A stretch of DNA of 64,000 nucleotides, taken from Roseospirillum parvum (GTDB lineage: Bacteria; Pseudomonadota; Alphaproteobacteria; Rhodospirillales; Rhodospirillaceae). The stretch covers positions 62,001 to 126,000 of the forward strand of contig NZ_FNCV01000005.1 of the NCBI RefSeq assembly GCF_900100455.1. The letters run 5' to 3'. Every line of letters begins with the position of its first letter. Position 1 is the stretch's first letter. The position numbers and the translations under genes are program-made. Shown one piece after another: positions 45,975-54,577 of the stretch. Under the pieces are notes generated by a model. That model saw only the letters and a program-made list of their open reading frames with translations. It had not been told where the DNA came from and made no database searches.

Positions 45975-47189
45975 ATGCTGTCCGGAAAGGTACTGGTCGC
46001 CCAAGGCGGCGGCCCGACCGCGGTCATCAACCAGTCGATGGTCGGTGCGGTCCTGGAGTCGCGCAAGTTCCGCAACGTGGAACGGGTCTACGGGGCCTTT
46101 CACGGGGTGCGCGGCATCGTCAACGAGGACCTGCTCGACCTGACCCAGGAGACCACCCACAACCTGGAGATGGTCGCCGAGACCCCGTCCTCGGCGCTGG
46201 GCTCGACCCGCGACAAGCCGGACCTGCCCTACTGCCAGGAAATCTTCAAGGTGCTGAAGGCCCACGAGGTGAAGCACTTCTTCTACATTGGCGGCAACGA
46301 CAGCTCCGACACCGTGCGCATCGTCTCCGAGGAGGCGGCCAAGGCCCGCTACGACCTGCGCTGCGTGCACATTCCCAAGACCATCGACAACGACCTGATG
46401 GTCAACGACCACACCCCCGGCTTTCCCAGCGCGGCGCGCTTCGTGGCCCAGGCCTTCATGGGCATCAACCTGGACAACTGGGCCCTGCCCGGGGTCTACA
46501 TCGGGGTGGTGATGGGGCGCCACGCCGGCTTCCTGACCGCCGCCTCGGCGCTGGGCAAGAAGTTTCCCGACGATGGCCCCCACCTGATCTACGTGCCCGA
46601 GCGGGTGTTCGACATCGACGCCTTCCTGGCCTCGGTGAAGGAGACCTACGAGCGCCACGGCCGCTGCGTGGTGGCGGTCAGCGAGGGCATCCACGACAGC
46701 GCCGGCACGCCGATCATCACCCGCTTGGCCAAGGAAGTGGAAACCGACGCCCACGGCAACGTGCAGCTTTCCGGCAGCGGCGCCCTGGGTGACCTGTTGG
46801 CCGAAACGGTGCGCGAGAAGCTGGGCATCAAGCGGGTGCGGGCCGATACCCTGGGCTACATGCAGCGCTCGTTCGTCGGCTGTGTGTCCGACGTCGACCA
46901 GCGCGAGGCCCGCGAGGTGGGCGAGAAGGCGGTGCAGTTCGCCATGTGGGAAAACCGCCACGGCTCGGTGACCATCCACCGCACCGGCTTCTACTCGGTC
47001 GACTACCAGTACAGCGATCTGAACGCGGTGGCCGGCAAGACGCGCACCATGCCCGATCAGTTCATCGCCCCGGCCGGCAACGACGTCACCGACGCCTTCC
47101 GCATGTACCTGAGGCCGCTGCTCGGTTCCGGTCTGCCGGACAGCTTCCGCCTGCGCGCCAACTACGTGCCGAAGGTCCTGGGGCGCTGA
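45975..47189 (+). CDS. pfp: 6-phosphofructokinase, pyrophosphate-dependent type
   Basis: 404 residues. The N-terminal GGGPTAVIN loop, GGNDSSDT with Asp109 and IPKTIDNDL with Lys135 are the residues that mark PPi use; ATP enzymes have Gly at both sites. The rest (PGFPSAARF, GVVMGRHAGFLTA, MQRSFVGC with the active-site Arg) is normal. It interconverts fructose-6-phosphate and fructose-1,6-bisphosphate reversibly with pyrophosphate. Start 45975 has AAGGAGAG about 14 bases before; a longer in-frame reading has no signal. Stands alone, with a hairpin behind it. Confidence 0.93.
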   Translation: MLSGKVLVAQGGGPTAVINQSMVGAVLESRKFRNVERVYGAFHGVRGIVNEDLLDLTQETTHNLEMVAETPSSALGSTRDKPDLPYCQEIFKVLKAHEVKHFFYIGGNDSSDTVRIVSEEAAKARYDLRCVHIPKTIDNDLMVNDHTPGFPSAARFVAQAFMGINLDNWALPGVYIGVVMGRHAGFLTAASALGKKFPDDGPHLIYVPERVFDIDAFLASVKETYERHGRCVVAVSEGIHDSAGTPIITRLAKEVETDAHGNVQLSGSGALGDLLAETVREKLGIKRVRADTLGYMQRSFVGCVSDVDQREAREVGEKAVQFAMWENRHGSVTIHRTGFYSVDYQYSDLNAVAGKTRTMPDQFIAPAGNDVTDAFRMYLRPLLGSGLPDSFRLRANYVPKVLGR

Positions 47190-47206
47190 ATTCCGCCATT
47201 TCCGGG

Positions 47207-47228
47207 CTCGGGCGGACGGCCGCCCGAG
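47207..47228 (+). terminator. Hairpin behind the phosphofructokinase gene
   Basis: CTCGGGCGG / CCGCCCGAG form a perfect 9-bp stem with loop ACGG, followed by TATCCTTT. Confidence 0.6.
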
Positions 47229-47501
47229 TATCCTTTCGGTCAGGGGGGTGTTACGCGGTTTGGATGATATCCATGGGGATATTAGGGGAATTGACGGGCA
47301 AATAGTTCAACCCTCTTGTCGGACATAGCCGGGTGCCTTATCTCTTGATCAGTGAACAGCGACTGAATTGGCGCTTCACGGAAAGGGTTCGAAGGGTCCC
47401 CCGATCCGCCATCGGCACCGCTCCCCCTGGTGTTCGGCGGTCCGGAAGGGACACTTGAGAACCTTGTGGTGAGAGGAACACCCGGTCAAAGGAGGACCCG
47501 A

Positions 47502-47678
47502 ATGATGCCTCGATACCCTTCCGTCGACGGCCGTGTCGGTAACCATGGGCAGGGCCTTCAGGCTGCCCGCAGGTCCCGGCATGCGGCGGTGGCGGTATCG
47601 GCCCGCCAGGATATGACCATGCCCCTCGTCGTTGCCGGCCTCGTCTGGCTGGCACTGGGCGCGATGGCCCTGGCGTAG
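47502..47678 (+). CDS. 58-residue hypothetical membrane peptide
   Basis: Supported by an ideal ribosome site, AAAGGAGG six bases before the ATG, in an otherwise gene-free 825-base region. The N-terminal 38 residues are polar with several Arg and His. The last 20 (DMTMPLVVAGLVWLALGAMA) form a single membrane helix ending right at the stop, so it would be a tail-anchored protein. A shorter start at residue 38 or 40 would give only the helix. I find no family. Codon use is less GC-biased at third positions in the first half than in neighbours. Regions 47229-47500 and 47679-47917 show no gene. Confidence 0.5.
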   Translation: MMPRYPSVDGRVGNHGQGLQAARRSRHAAVAVSARQDMTMPLVVAGLVWLALGAMALA

Positions 47679-47917
47679 ACCCGAAAGGCATCCGGCAAAG
47701 GCGCGCCGACCCTCGGACAACGAAGGTCACGCCGGCTTTCCAAGCGACGATCTTCCATGGGAACCGCCCCGGCCTCGGTCGGGGCGTGGAAGAACGGAAG
47801 CAAAAGCCAGCGCGGCGACCCTCGTCAGGTTCGCCCGGTCGTCCCGGCTCCGGTGTTCGATATTCCGACTGGCTATGAGCATGGCCTGACTGTTACCCCC
47901 TAAAGACCCTCCAACGG

Positions 47918-47952
47918 CGGGGCTTGCCCAAGGGCAAGCCCCGTTCGCTTTT
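47918..47952 (+). terminator. Strong terminator-like hairpin before the cobalamin block
   Basis: Perfect 12-bp stem CGGGGCTTGCCC / GGGCAAGCCCCG separated by AA, then TTCGCTTTT. It lies 62 bases upstream of the tcuA-like gene, so it either ends the transcript of the small peptide or is an attenuator. No cobalamin-riboswitch core (B12 box) is visible before it. Confidence 0.7.
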
Positions 47953-48014
47953 CAGCCCCGGACTGTGCTACCCATGGCCTGTCCCGTCGCTGTCTGGAAA
48001 CGTCGCCCCCCGAG

Positions 48015-49367
48015 ATGTCCCCCGGCGCCCGCCCCGAAGCCTTGAAGACCTGCCAGGTGCTTGTCCTTGGCGGGGGCATGGCCGGTCTGTGCGCGGCGCT
48101 GGCCGCCGCCCAGGCGGGGGTGCGGGTGGCCCTGGCCGATCCCGCCGAGGCACGCCTGATCGGCGGCAACGCCCGCCACGGCCGCAACCTGCGCCTGCCC
48201 CACGCGGCACCCACTGGGCGCATCGTCGACCGCTACCCGGGCCAGGAACTGCTGGCTGATCTGACCCGCATCGCCGATCCCGAGGTGGCCGGCGAGGCCC
48301 TCTGGCGGGCCCTTTTCGTCGCCCAGGCGGCGCGGGTCCCCGGCTGGCTGGCCGCCGCCGGGGTGGCTTTCCAGAGCCCCGGCGACGGCCTTCTGCCCTA
48401 TTCCCGCAAGACCGCCTTTTTCCTCGGCGGCGGCCAGGCTCTGGTCAACGCCCTGGTCGCCGCCGTTCGACACCACCGGGTGGCCCTGTGTCCCGGCTGG
48501 GCCGGGCGCGCGGTCGATCCCAAGGGCCCCACGGTGGGCCTGGAACACGCCGCCGGGGAGCGCCTGGAGGTCAGCCCGCCGGCCCTGGTGGTGGCCAGCG
48601 GCGGCTATCAGGCCAATCGTGGCTGGCTGGCCGAGACCTGGGGCGAGGCGGCCCGCCATCTGGTGGTGCGTGGCACTCCGCACGCCGAGGGAGCCCTGCT
48701 GCGCCAGCTTCTGGACCACGGCGCCGCCCCGGTGGGGGCTCCCGGGGCCTGCCATCTGGTGGCGGTGGACGGCCGCGCGCCGCGCTTCGATGGCGGCATC
48801 ATCACCCGGGTCGATGGGCTGGCCCACGGCATCGTGGTCGACCGCCTGGGCCGCCGGGTGACCGACGAGACCGTGGACAGCGGCCCCACCCGCTATTCCC
48901 GCTGGGGCTGGCGGGTGGCCCACATGCCGGCCCAGATCGCCCACGCCGTGTTCGACGCCGACGGACTGGCGGCCGGCCAGCGCCAGGGGCCGTGCTCGGT
49001 TTTTCCGCCCCTGACGGCGCCCGATCTGACCACCCTGGCCCTGCTGATCGGCGTCCACGGGCCCAGCCTGATCCGTGCCGCGCGATCCAGCGGTCGGGTC
49101 GGGAATCCGCCCTTCGCGGCCTTCCCCATCCGCCCCGGCATCACCGCCACCCACCACGGCGTGGCGGTCGATACCAGTGGCCGGGTGCGCCGGGCCTCGG
49201 GCGGTGTCTGGCCCGCGGTGTTCGCCGCCGGCACGGTGATGGCGCCGACCCTGCTCGGCACCGGCTATCTGGCCGGCAGCGGGCTGACCATCGCCGCCGT
49301 CTCCGGACGGCTGGCCGGGCAGGGGGCGGCGCTGACGGCGCGCCAGGGGGAGGCGGCCGATGTCTGA
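48015..49367 (+). CDS. tcuA: FAD-dependent dehydrogenase, TcuA-like half of a split CobZ
   Basis: 450 residues. Dinucleotide-binding VLVLGGGMAGLCAALAAAQAG at the N-terminus, GGNARHGRNLR flavin region, ASGGYQANR (adenine/flavin contact) and a C-terminal FAAGTVMAPTLLGTGYLAGSGLT, as in fumarate-reductase-type and TcuA flavoproteins. TcuA oxidises tricarballylate, but in Rhodobacter the fusion CobZ, made of TcuA-like and TcuB-like halves, makes precorrin-3B. Here the two halves are separate, overlapping genes followed at once by cobK and opposite cobJ, cobI and cobH, so the CobZ role is much more likely. No cobG is in the window. Confidence 0.8.
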   Translation: MSPGARPEALKTCQVLVLGGGMAGLCAALAAAQAGVRVALADPAEARLIGGNARHGRNLRLPHAAPTGRIVDRYPGQELLADLTRIADPEVAGEALWRALFVAQAARVPGWLAAAGVAFQSPGDGLLPYSRKTAFFLGGGQALVNALVAAVRHHRVALCPGWAGRAVDPKGPTVGLEHAAGERLEVSPPALVVASGGYQANRGWLAETWGEAARHLVVRGTPHAEGALLRQLLDHGAAPVGAPGACHLVAVDGRAPRFDGGIITRVDGLAHGIVVDRLGRRVTDETVDSGPTRYSRWGWRVAHMPAQIAHAVFDADGLAAGQRQGPCSVFPPLTAPDLTTLALLIGVHGPSLIRAARSSGRVGNPPFAAFPIRPGITATHHGVAVDTSGRVRRASGGVWPAVFAAGTVMAPTLLGTGYLAGSGLTIAAVSGRLAGQGAALTARQGEAADV

Positions 49368-50493
49368 GCCCCCCCTGATCCCACAGCCGCCGTCCGCCCA
49401 CATGGCCGACCCGCTGGAGCCGCTGGGCAACCCGCTCGACGAGGCGCGGCGGCAACTGGCCATCTGCAACGTATGCAAATACTGCAACGGCTTCTGCCCG
49501 GTCTTCGCGGCCGCCGAGCAGCGCGCCGGGCTGAGCGACGGCGACCTTCTGCACCTCGCCCACCTGTGCCACAACTGCCGCAACTGCTGGTACGCCTGCC
49601 AGTACGCGCCGCCCAACCCGTTCGCCGTCAACCTGCCGCGCGCCCTGGCCCGGGTGCGCATGCTCACCTACCGGGCCTACGCCTGGCCCGGCGAGGTGGC
49701 CGGACCGGGCTGGTTGGCCCTGCTGCTGGCCCTGGCGGTGCCCGTGCTGACCGTCTTTCTGGTCCCGGCCGAGGTGCTGTTCGCGTCCCACCAGGGACCC
49801 GGGGCCTTCTACGCGGTGATCCCCTGGGGCGTGTTGACCGGTCTGGCCGCTGTCTCGCTGGGCGGGGCCCTGGTCATGATGGCGGTGGGCATGGCCCGCT
49901 ATTGGCGCGATACGGGAGGGGGCTCGCCGCTGAGCGCCCTGAAGGCCCTGCCGCGCGCCCTCAAGGCGGTCGCCCTGCTCAAGCACATGAACGGCGGCGG
50001 GGTGGGCTGCAACGACGTCGATGGCCGCTTCTCGCGGCGTCGCCGCTGGCTGCACCAAAGCTTGCTCGGGGGCCTCTTGCTGTGTCTCGCCGCCACTCTG
50101 TGGGCCGCCGCGTGGCACCACTTCCTGGGCCGGGAGGCACCCTATCCGCTGACCAGCCCGCCGGTCCTGCTGGGCACCGTGGGCGGCGGCCTGATGACCC
50201 TGGGCAGCGCCGGGTTGATGTGGCTGAAGCGTCGCGCCGATCCCGAACCGGCCGATTCCCGGGCGGTGCGCGCCGAATGGTCGCTGCTTGGCCAACTGCT
50301 GGCCGTCGCCCTGTCCGGGCTGGCCCTGCTGGCGTGGCGCGACAGCGCCGCCATGGGGCTGCTGCTGGCCCTGCACCTGGGCATCGTGCTCGGCTTCTTC
50401 TTTGCCCTGCCGTTCGGCAAGCTGGCCCACGCCCCCTATCGCCTGCTCAGCCTGATCCGCGCCGTCATGGACACCCGGGACCCACCACCATGA
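49360..50493 (+). CDS. tcuB: Iron-sulfur and haem-type membrane protein, TcuB-like half of a split CobZ
   Basis: 377 residues. Two Cys clusters, CNVCKYCNGFCPVF at about 36-49 and CHNCRNCWYACQY at about 70-82, bind two 4Fe-4S centres. Five or six membrane helices with His residues follow (from about 115), as in TcuB. The protein passes electrons between the membrane quinone pool and the FAD subunit. The start overlaps the end of the flavoprotein gene by eight bases and its stop overlaps cobK (ATGA). Together with the previous gene this is a split version of CobZ. Confidence 0.82.
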   Translation: MSEPPLIPQPPSAHMADPLEPLGNPLDEARRQLAICNVCKYCNGFCPVFAAAEQRAGLSDGDLLHLAHLCHNCRNCWYACQYAPPNPFAVNLPRALARVRMLTYRAYAWPGEVAGPGWLALLLALAVPVLTVFLVPAEVLFASHQGPGAFYAVIPWGVLTGLAAVSLGGALVMMAVGMARYWRDTGGGSPLSALKALPRALKAVALLKHMNGGGVGCNDVDGRFSRRRRWLHQSLLGGLLLCLAATLWAAAWHHFLGREAPYPLTSPPVLLGTVGGGLMTLGSAGLMWLKRRADPEPADSRAVRAEWSLLGQLLAVALSGLALLAWRDSAAMGLLLALHLGIVLGFFFALPFGKLAHAPYRLLSLIRAVMDTRDPPP

Positions 50494-51239
50494 GCACCAT
50501 CCTCATCCTCGGTGGCACCACCGACGCCTACGCCCTGGCCGAGCGTCTGACCCCAGAACCCGGCCGCCGGGTCATCACCTCGCTGGCCGGGCGCACGCCC
50601 AATCCCCGCCGGCCGGCCGGCGAGCTGCGGGTCGGCGGCTTCGGCGGGCCCCAAGGACTGGCCGCCTACCTCAAGGCCGAACAGGTCGACGCCGTGGTCG
50701 ACGCCACCCACCCCTTCGCCGCCACCATGGGCTGGAACGCCGCCCAGGCCTGCGCCACCGCCGCCATCCCCCTGGTCCGCCTCGACCGCCCCGCCTGGAT
50801 GCCCCAGCCGGGCGACCTGTGGCACCCGGTGGCGGACTGGCCCCAGGCCGTGACCACCCTGCACCGCCTGGGCAGCCGCCGGGTGCTGCTCGCCGTCGGG
50901 CGGCAGGACCTGGCCCCCTTCGCCAACCAGCCGGACATCCACTTCCTGATCCGCGCCGTCAGCCCACCCGACCCCATGCCCCCGTTCCCCAAGGCCCACC
51001 TGATCCTCGACCGCGGCCCGTTCAGCCTCGAGGCCGAACACACCCTGCTCGCCGAACACCAGATCGAGGCCATCATCTGCAAGAACAGCGGCGGCGCCGC
51101 CAGCGCCCCCAAACTCGCCGCCGCCCGGGAACGCCAACTGCCCGTCATCATCCGCAACCGCCCCCCCAGACCACCCCACACCCCGACCACCCCAACCCCC
51201 GACACCGCCACCGCCTGGCTGGTATCCCGGGGGCTGTGA
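50490..51239 (+). CDS. cobK: Precorrin-6A reductase
   Basis: 249 residues. N-terminal ILGGTTDAYALAERL is the NADPH-binding motif of CobK/CbiJ, followed by GRTPNPRRPAGELRVGGFGG and VVDATHPFAA, both family signatures, and IICKNSGGAASAPKL near the end. It reduces precorrin-6A to 6B. The C-terminus is a Pro/Thr tail. ATGA overlap with the TcuB-like gene. Confidence 0.95.
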   Translation: MSTILILGGTTDAYALAERLTPEPGRRVITSLAGRTPNPRRPAGELRVGGFGGPQGLAAYLKAEQVDAVVDATHPFAATMGWNAAQACATAAIPLVRLDRPAWMPQPGDLWHPVADWPQAVTTLHRLGSRRVLLAVGRQDLAPFANQPDIHFLIRAVSPPDPMPPFPKAHLILDRGPFSLEAEHTLLAEHQIEAIICKNSGGAASAPKLAAARERQLPVIIRNRPPRPPHTPTTPTPDTATAWLVSRGL

Positions 51240-51240
51240 G

Positions 51241-51422
51241 CCAAGGGGGCGCTGCCCCCTTGGAACCCCCGCCGGGGGGACCAGGGGCCCCCCCGGACCC
51301 CCGCCGTGAATTAAAACCACCCGGAGGGGGGCAAGCCCCCTCCGGGTGGTTTTGAGTCATGGTGGGGTCTGGGGAGGCCCCTCGGCCTCCCCAGCGGGGT
51401 TCCAAAGGGGCGGCGCCCCTTT
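51241..51422. repeat. Long structured palindromic intergenic element, copy II
   Basis: The whole gap between convergent cobK and cobJ is self-complementary. It holds the outer hairpin CCAAGGGGGC...GCCCCCTTGG, GGGGGCCCC-type arms, a core stem of 18 perfect base pairs (51313-51330 with 51336-51353, loop GCAAG), GGGGAGGCC...GGCCTCCCC, and a final AAAGGGGC/GCCCCTTT. The core begins with AAAA and ends with TTTT, so it can stop transcription from both sides. Confidence 0.8.
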
Positions 51423-51426
51423 GCTT

Positions 51427-53097
51427 TCAGTCCCCGGGATACCAGCGAGGGGTGTAGGTGAGGGGGGTCTGGGGGATGGTGTGGGTGGTTGTCGAGCCGA
51501 TCAGGACGACGGTTCGCATGTCGACCATTTCGGGTGTGAGCTCGCCCAGGGTGGTGGTGGTCAGGTGTTCGGCGGGGCGGCCGATGTCGCGTCCCAGGAT
51601 GACGGTGGTTTCCGGGGCCCGGATGGTGCGCAGCAGGTCCAGGGCCTGGCCCAGTTGCCAGGGGCGGGCTTTCGAGATGGGGTTGTAGAGGGCCAGGGCG
51701 AGGTCGGCCCGGGCCGCCAGTTCGAGGCGTTCGAGGATGGTCCTGAAGGGTTTCAGGTTGTCGGACAGCGACAGGGTGGCGAAGTCGTGGCCCAGCGGGG
51801 CGCCGGCCTTGGCGGCGGCGGCCTGGGCGGCGGTGATGCCGGGCAGGACCACCAGATCGACCGCCAGCCAGCGCGGGTCGGGGTTGTTTTCGAGGGCTTC
51901 CAGCACCGCGGCGGCCATGGCGAAGATGCCGGGATCGCCGGAGGAGACCACCACCACCCGGTGACCCTCGGCGGCCAGTTGGAAGGCGTGGGCGGCGCGG
52001 TCCAGCTCGACCCGGTTGTCGGAGCCGTGGACCTGCTGGTGGGCGGCGAAGGGGCCGGCCATGTCGAGGTAGGTCTGATAGCCGATCAGGTGCTCGGCCT
52101 GGCGCAACTCCTCCTTGACCGCCGGGGTGGTGTGGGCCGCATCGCCGGGGCCGAGGCCGACCACGGCGAGGCGCCCCGGGCGCAGGCCGGGGTGGCGCAC
52201 CTGATCGGGCGTTTCGGCCCGGGCCAGGGCGAGGCCGTCGGCGTGGCGGACGGGGCCATCCACCGCCTGGGCCAGCATGGCGGCGGGGTCGTCCGTCTCC
52301 AGGCGGCGCAGCGGACAGCCGAAGGCCCGGGCGGCGGCGGCGAGGCCGGCGGCGGGGGCGGCGAGGGGGGCCAGGATCAGGGCCAGCGATTGCGCCGCCA
52401 GCCCGGCCTCGGCCAGCCCGGCGGCGAGGCGCTGGGGCAGGTCGGGACCGGGATCGGTGACGGCGGCGACCACCACCCTGGGGTGGTAGACCAGATGGTC
52501 GGTGCCGGGCTCAAGGTCGTCGGCGGTCACGGTCAGGGTCAGCGGGCCGGCCGCATCGCGGGTGACGGGGGCATCGTCGAGCCACGGGGCCGCCCCCACC
52601 ACCTTCAGGCCGCGCCCGGCCAGAAGGTCGGACATGAAGCCCTTGGCGGCGGTCGGGTTGCGCAGCACGTAGCCCTCGGGCGGGGTTTCCAGGGCGAGAC
52701 GGAAGCGGATCTCGCCGCTGGTGGTGATCGCCGGCGCGGTGCCCAGCGCCGTTCCGATGGTGCGCGCCAGATGGTTGACCCCGGCCAGCCCGCCAAGCAG
52801 GGGCACCACCGCGCTGCCGTCCTCGGCCAGGGCCAGCACCGGCGGCTCGGCCCGCTTGTTGCCGAGCATGGGGGCCAGGGCGCGGATGACGATGCCGGCG
52901 GCGCACAGCACCACCAACGGCCGGTTGGCGGCGAACAGCTCGCGCAGGGTGGGGCCGAAGTCGGTGTAGGTCGTGTCGGCCCCCTCCACCCGCCCGGCGA
53001 GGCCCAGCACGCGGGCCCCGGGCAGCGCCGATTGCACCTGGCGCGCGGTGGCGAGGCTGGCCTGATTGAGGGTGAGGATGACCGCGTCGCTGGTCAT
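51427..53097 (-). CDS. cobJ: CbiG-like/CobJ fusion: precorrin-3B C17-methyltransferase
   Basis: 556 residues. Residues 1-300 resemble CbiG: an N-part with the loop VVLCAAGIVIRALAPML and a C-part that is weaker than usual. Residues about 315-556 are a complete CobJ: VVGLGPGDAAHTTPAV, GYQTYLDM, VVVSSGDPGIFAMA, NPISKARPWQL and TVILGRDIGRPAEH. CobJ methylates C17 and contracts the ring. Start 53097 has GAGGGGG upstream; a GTG at 53112 overlapping the cobI stop is the alternative. Confidence 0.92.
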   Translation of the reverse strand: MTSDAVILTLNQASLATARQVQSALPGARVLGLAGRVEGADTTYTDFGPTLRELFAANRPLVVLCAAGIVIRALAPMLGNKRAEPPVLALAEDGSAVVPLLGGLAGVNHLARTIGTALGTAPAITTSGEIRFRLALETPPEGYVLRNPTAAKGFMSDLLAGRGLKVVGAAPWLDDAPVTRDAAGPLTLTVTADDLEPGTDHLVYHPRVVVAAVTDPGPDLPQRLAAGLAEAGLAAQSLALILAPLAAPAAGLAAAARAFGCPLRRLETDDPAAMLAQAVDGPVRHADGLALARAETPDQVRHPGLRPGRLAVVGLGPGDAAHTTPAVKEELRQAEHLIGYQTYLDMAGPFAAHQQVHGSDNRVELDRAAHAFQLAAEGHRVVVVSSGDPGIFAMAAAVLEALENNPDPRWLAVDLVVLPGITAAQAAAAKAGAPLGHDFATLSLSDNLKPFRTILERLELAARADLALALYNPISKARPWQLGQALDLLRTIRAPETTVILGRDIGRPAEHLTTTTLGELTPEMVDMRTVVLIGSTTTHTIPQTPLTYTPRWYPGD

Positions 53098-53108
53098 GGC
53101 GCGCCCCC

Positions 53109-53843
53109 TCACGCTTCCTGCCAGGGCGGCCCGGGGATGAGGATCAGCGAGAAGTAGGGCACCTCCTCGGGCGCCACCTGGGCCAGCGGCAGGATGCGTT
53201 GGGCGGCCATGGTGGCGCGCTCCACATACAGCGCCCGGTCCATCAGGCCGAGCCGCTCCAGCACCCGGCGCACCTTGGCGAAGTTGGTGCCCAGCTTCAT
53301 GATCGCTGCCGCCTCGCAGCCGGCCAGCCGGTGTTCCAGCTCGTCCTCCGGCAGCACGCCGGAGATCACCGACAGGGTCTGGTTGCGGTAGACCAGCGGC
53401 GCCCCGAGCACCGCCGCCCCGGCCATGATCGAGGGCACCCCGGGCACCACCTCGGTGTGGTAGCGTCCGGCCAGACGGTCGTGCAGGTACATGAACGAGC
53501 CGTAGAAGAAGGGGTCGCCCTCGCAGACCACGGCGACGTCGCGCCCGGCTTCCAGGTGGGTCGCCACCTGTCCGGCGGCGTCGTCGTAGAAGTCGCGGAT
53601 CACCGTCTCGTAGGACAGCGGCGGCGGCAGCACCTCGGTGGTAACGGGATAGATCAGGGCGAGGCGCAACTGGTCATCGCCCAGGAACCCCTCGACGATG
53701 CTCAGGGCGTTGCCCTTGCGCCCCTTGGCCGCCGGATAGGCCACCACGCGGGCCGACTTCAGAAGGCGCACCGCCTTCAGGGTCAGCAGTTCCGGATCGC
53801 CCGGGCCGACGCCCAGGCCGAACAAACGTCCCTTGGCGGCCAT
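53109..53843 (-). CDS. cobI: Precorrin-2 C20-methyltransferase
   Basis: 244 residues. SAM-binding [18 protein letters not shown] at the N-terminus, [32 protein letters not shown] and [15 protein letters not shown] are standard CobI/CbiL motifs. It methylates precorrin-2 to precorrin-3A, the step immediately before the CobZ reaction. It begins directly after the cobH stop and ends 11 bases before cobJ, so one operon. Confidence 0.96.
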   Translation of the reverse strand: MAAKGRLFGLGVGPGDPELLTLKAVRLLKSARVVAYPAAKGRKGNALSIVEGFLGDDQLRLALIYPVTTEVLPPPLSYETVIRDFYDDAAGQVATHLEAGRDVAVVCEGDPFFYGSFMYLHDRLAGRYHTEVVPGVPSIMAGAAVLGAPLVYRNQTLSVISGVLPEDELEHRLAGCEAAAIMKLGTNFAKVRRVLERLGLMDRALYVERATMAAQRILPLAQVAPEEVPYFSLILIPGPPWQEA

Positions 53844-54482
53844 TCAGTGACGCTCCGCGCCCAGCGCGTTGAGCGCCGCCGCCGCCATGGCGCTGCCGCC
53901 GCGACGGCCGCGCACCGCCACGAAGGGCACGCCGCGGCTGTCTTCGGCCAGCGCCTGCTTGCTTTCCGCCGCGCCCACGAAACCGACCGGAAAGCCCAGG
54001 ATCAGGGCCGGGCGGGGGGCGCCGGCATCGAGCATCTCCAGAAGCCGGAACAGCGCGGTGGGGGCGTTGCCGATGGCCACGATGGCGCCTTCCAGGTGGG
54101 GCCGCCACAGTTCCAGCGCCGCCGCCGAGCGGGTGGTGCCCATCTCTTTCGCTAGTTCCGGCACGCCGTCGTCATAAAGGGTGCACAGCACCGGGTTCTG
54201 CTTGGCGAAGCGGGCCCGGGTGACGCCATCAGCGACCATCCGGCAGTCGCACAGGAAGGGCGCCCCGGCTTCCACCGCCGCCTTGCCGGCACTGCCGGCG
54301 TCGGCCGAGAACATCAGGTCGTCGATCACATCGGGCATGCCGCAGGCATGGGCCACCCGCACCGCCAGGGGCTCCAGGTCGGCTGGCACGCGCGACAGGT
54401 CGGCTTCGGAGCGGATGATGGCGAAGGATTCACGGTAGATGGCATGTGCGTCACGCACATACTCGGGAACGGACTGGGACAT
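53844..54482 (-). CDS. cobH: Precorrin-8X methylmutase
   Basis: 212 residues. The family motifs are IYRESFAIIRSEADLSRVP, VAHACGMPDVID, CDCRMVADGVTRARFAKQN and ALILGFPVGFVGAAESKQAL (shortened). It moves a methyl group to form hydrogenobyrinate. First gene of the cobH-cobI-cobJ operon. No riboswitch is seen in the 90 bases upstream, which instead lead into a palindromic element. Confidence 0.96.
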   Translation of the reverse strand: MSQSVPEYVRDAHAIYRESFAIIRSEADLSRVPADLEPLAVRVAHACGMPDVIDDLMFSADAGSAGKAAVEAGAPFLCDCRMVADGVTRARFAKQNPVLCTLYDDGVPELAKEMGTTRSAAALELWRPHLEGAIVAIGNAPTALFRLLEMLDAGAPRPALILGFPVGFVGAAESKQALAEDSRGVPFVAVRGRRGGSAMAAAALNALGAERH

Positions 54483-54577
54483 GGACGACGAGGCCTCGGA
54501 ACGACGCTGCGGGGAGAAAGCACCTGATACACCATCCCCCGCCGCCCCGCAAAGGCTCTGGGCTGGGGCGGGAACAG

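Noticed and set aside
47679-48014. Possible cobalamin riboswitch before the CobZ-like genes
   Set aside because: No B12-box or conserved core could be found; only a simple strong hairpin is present.
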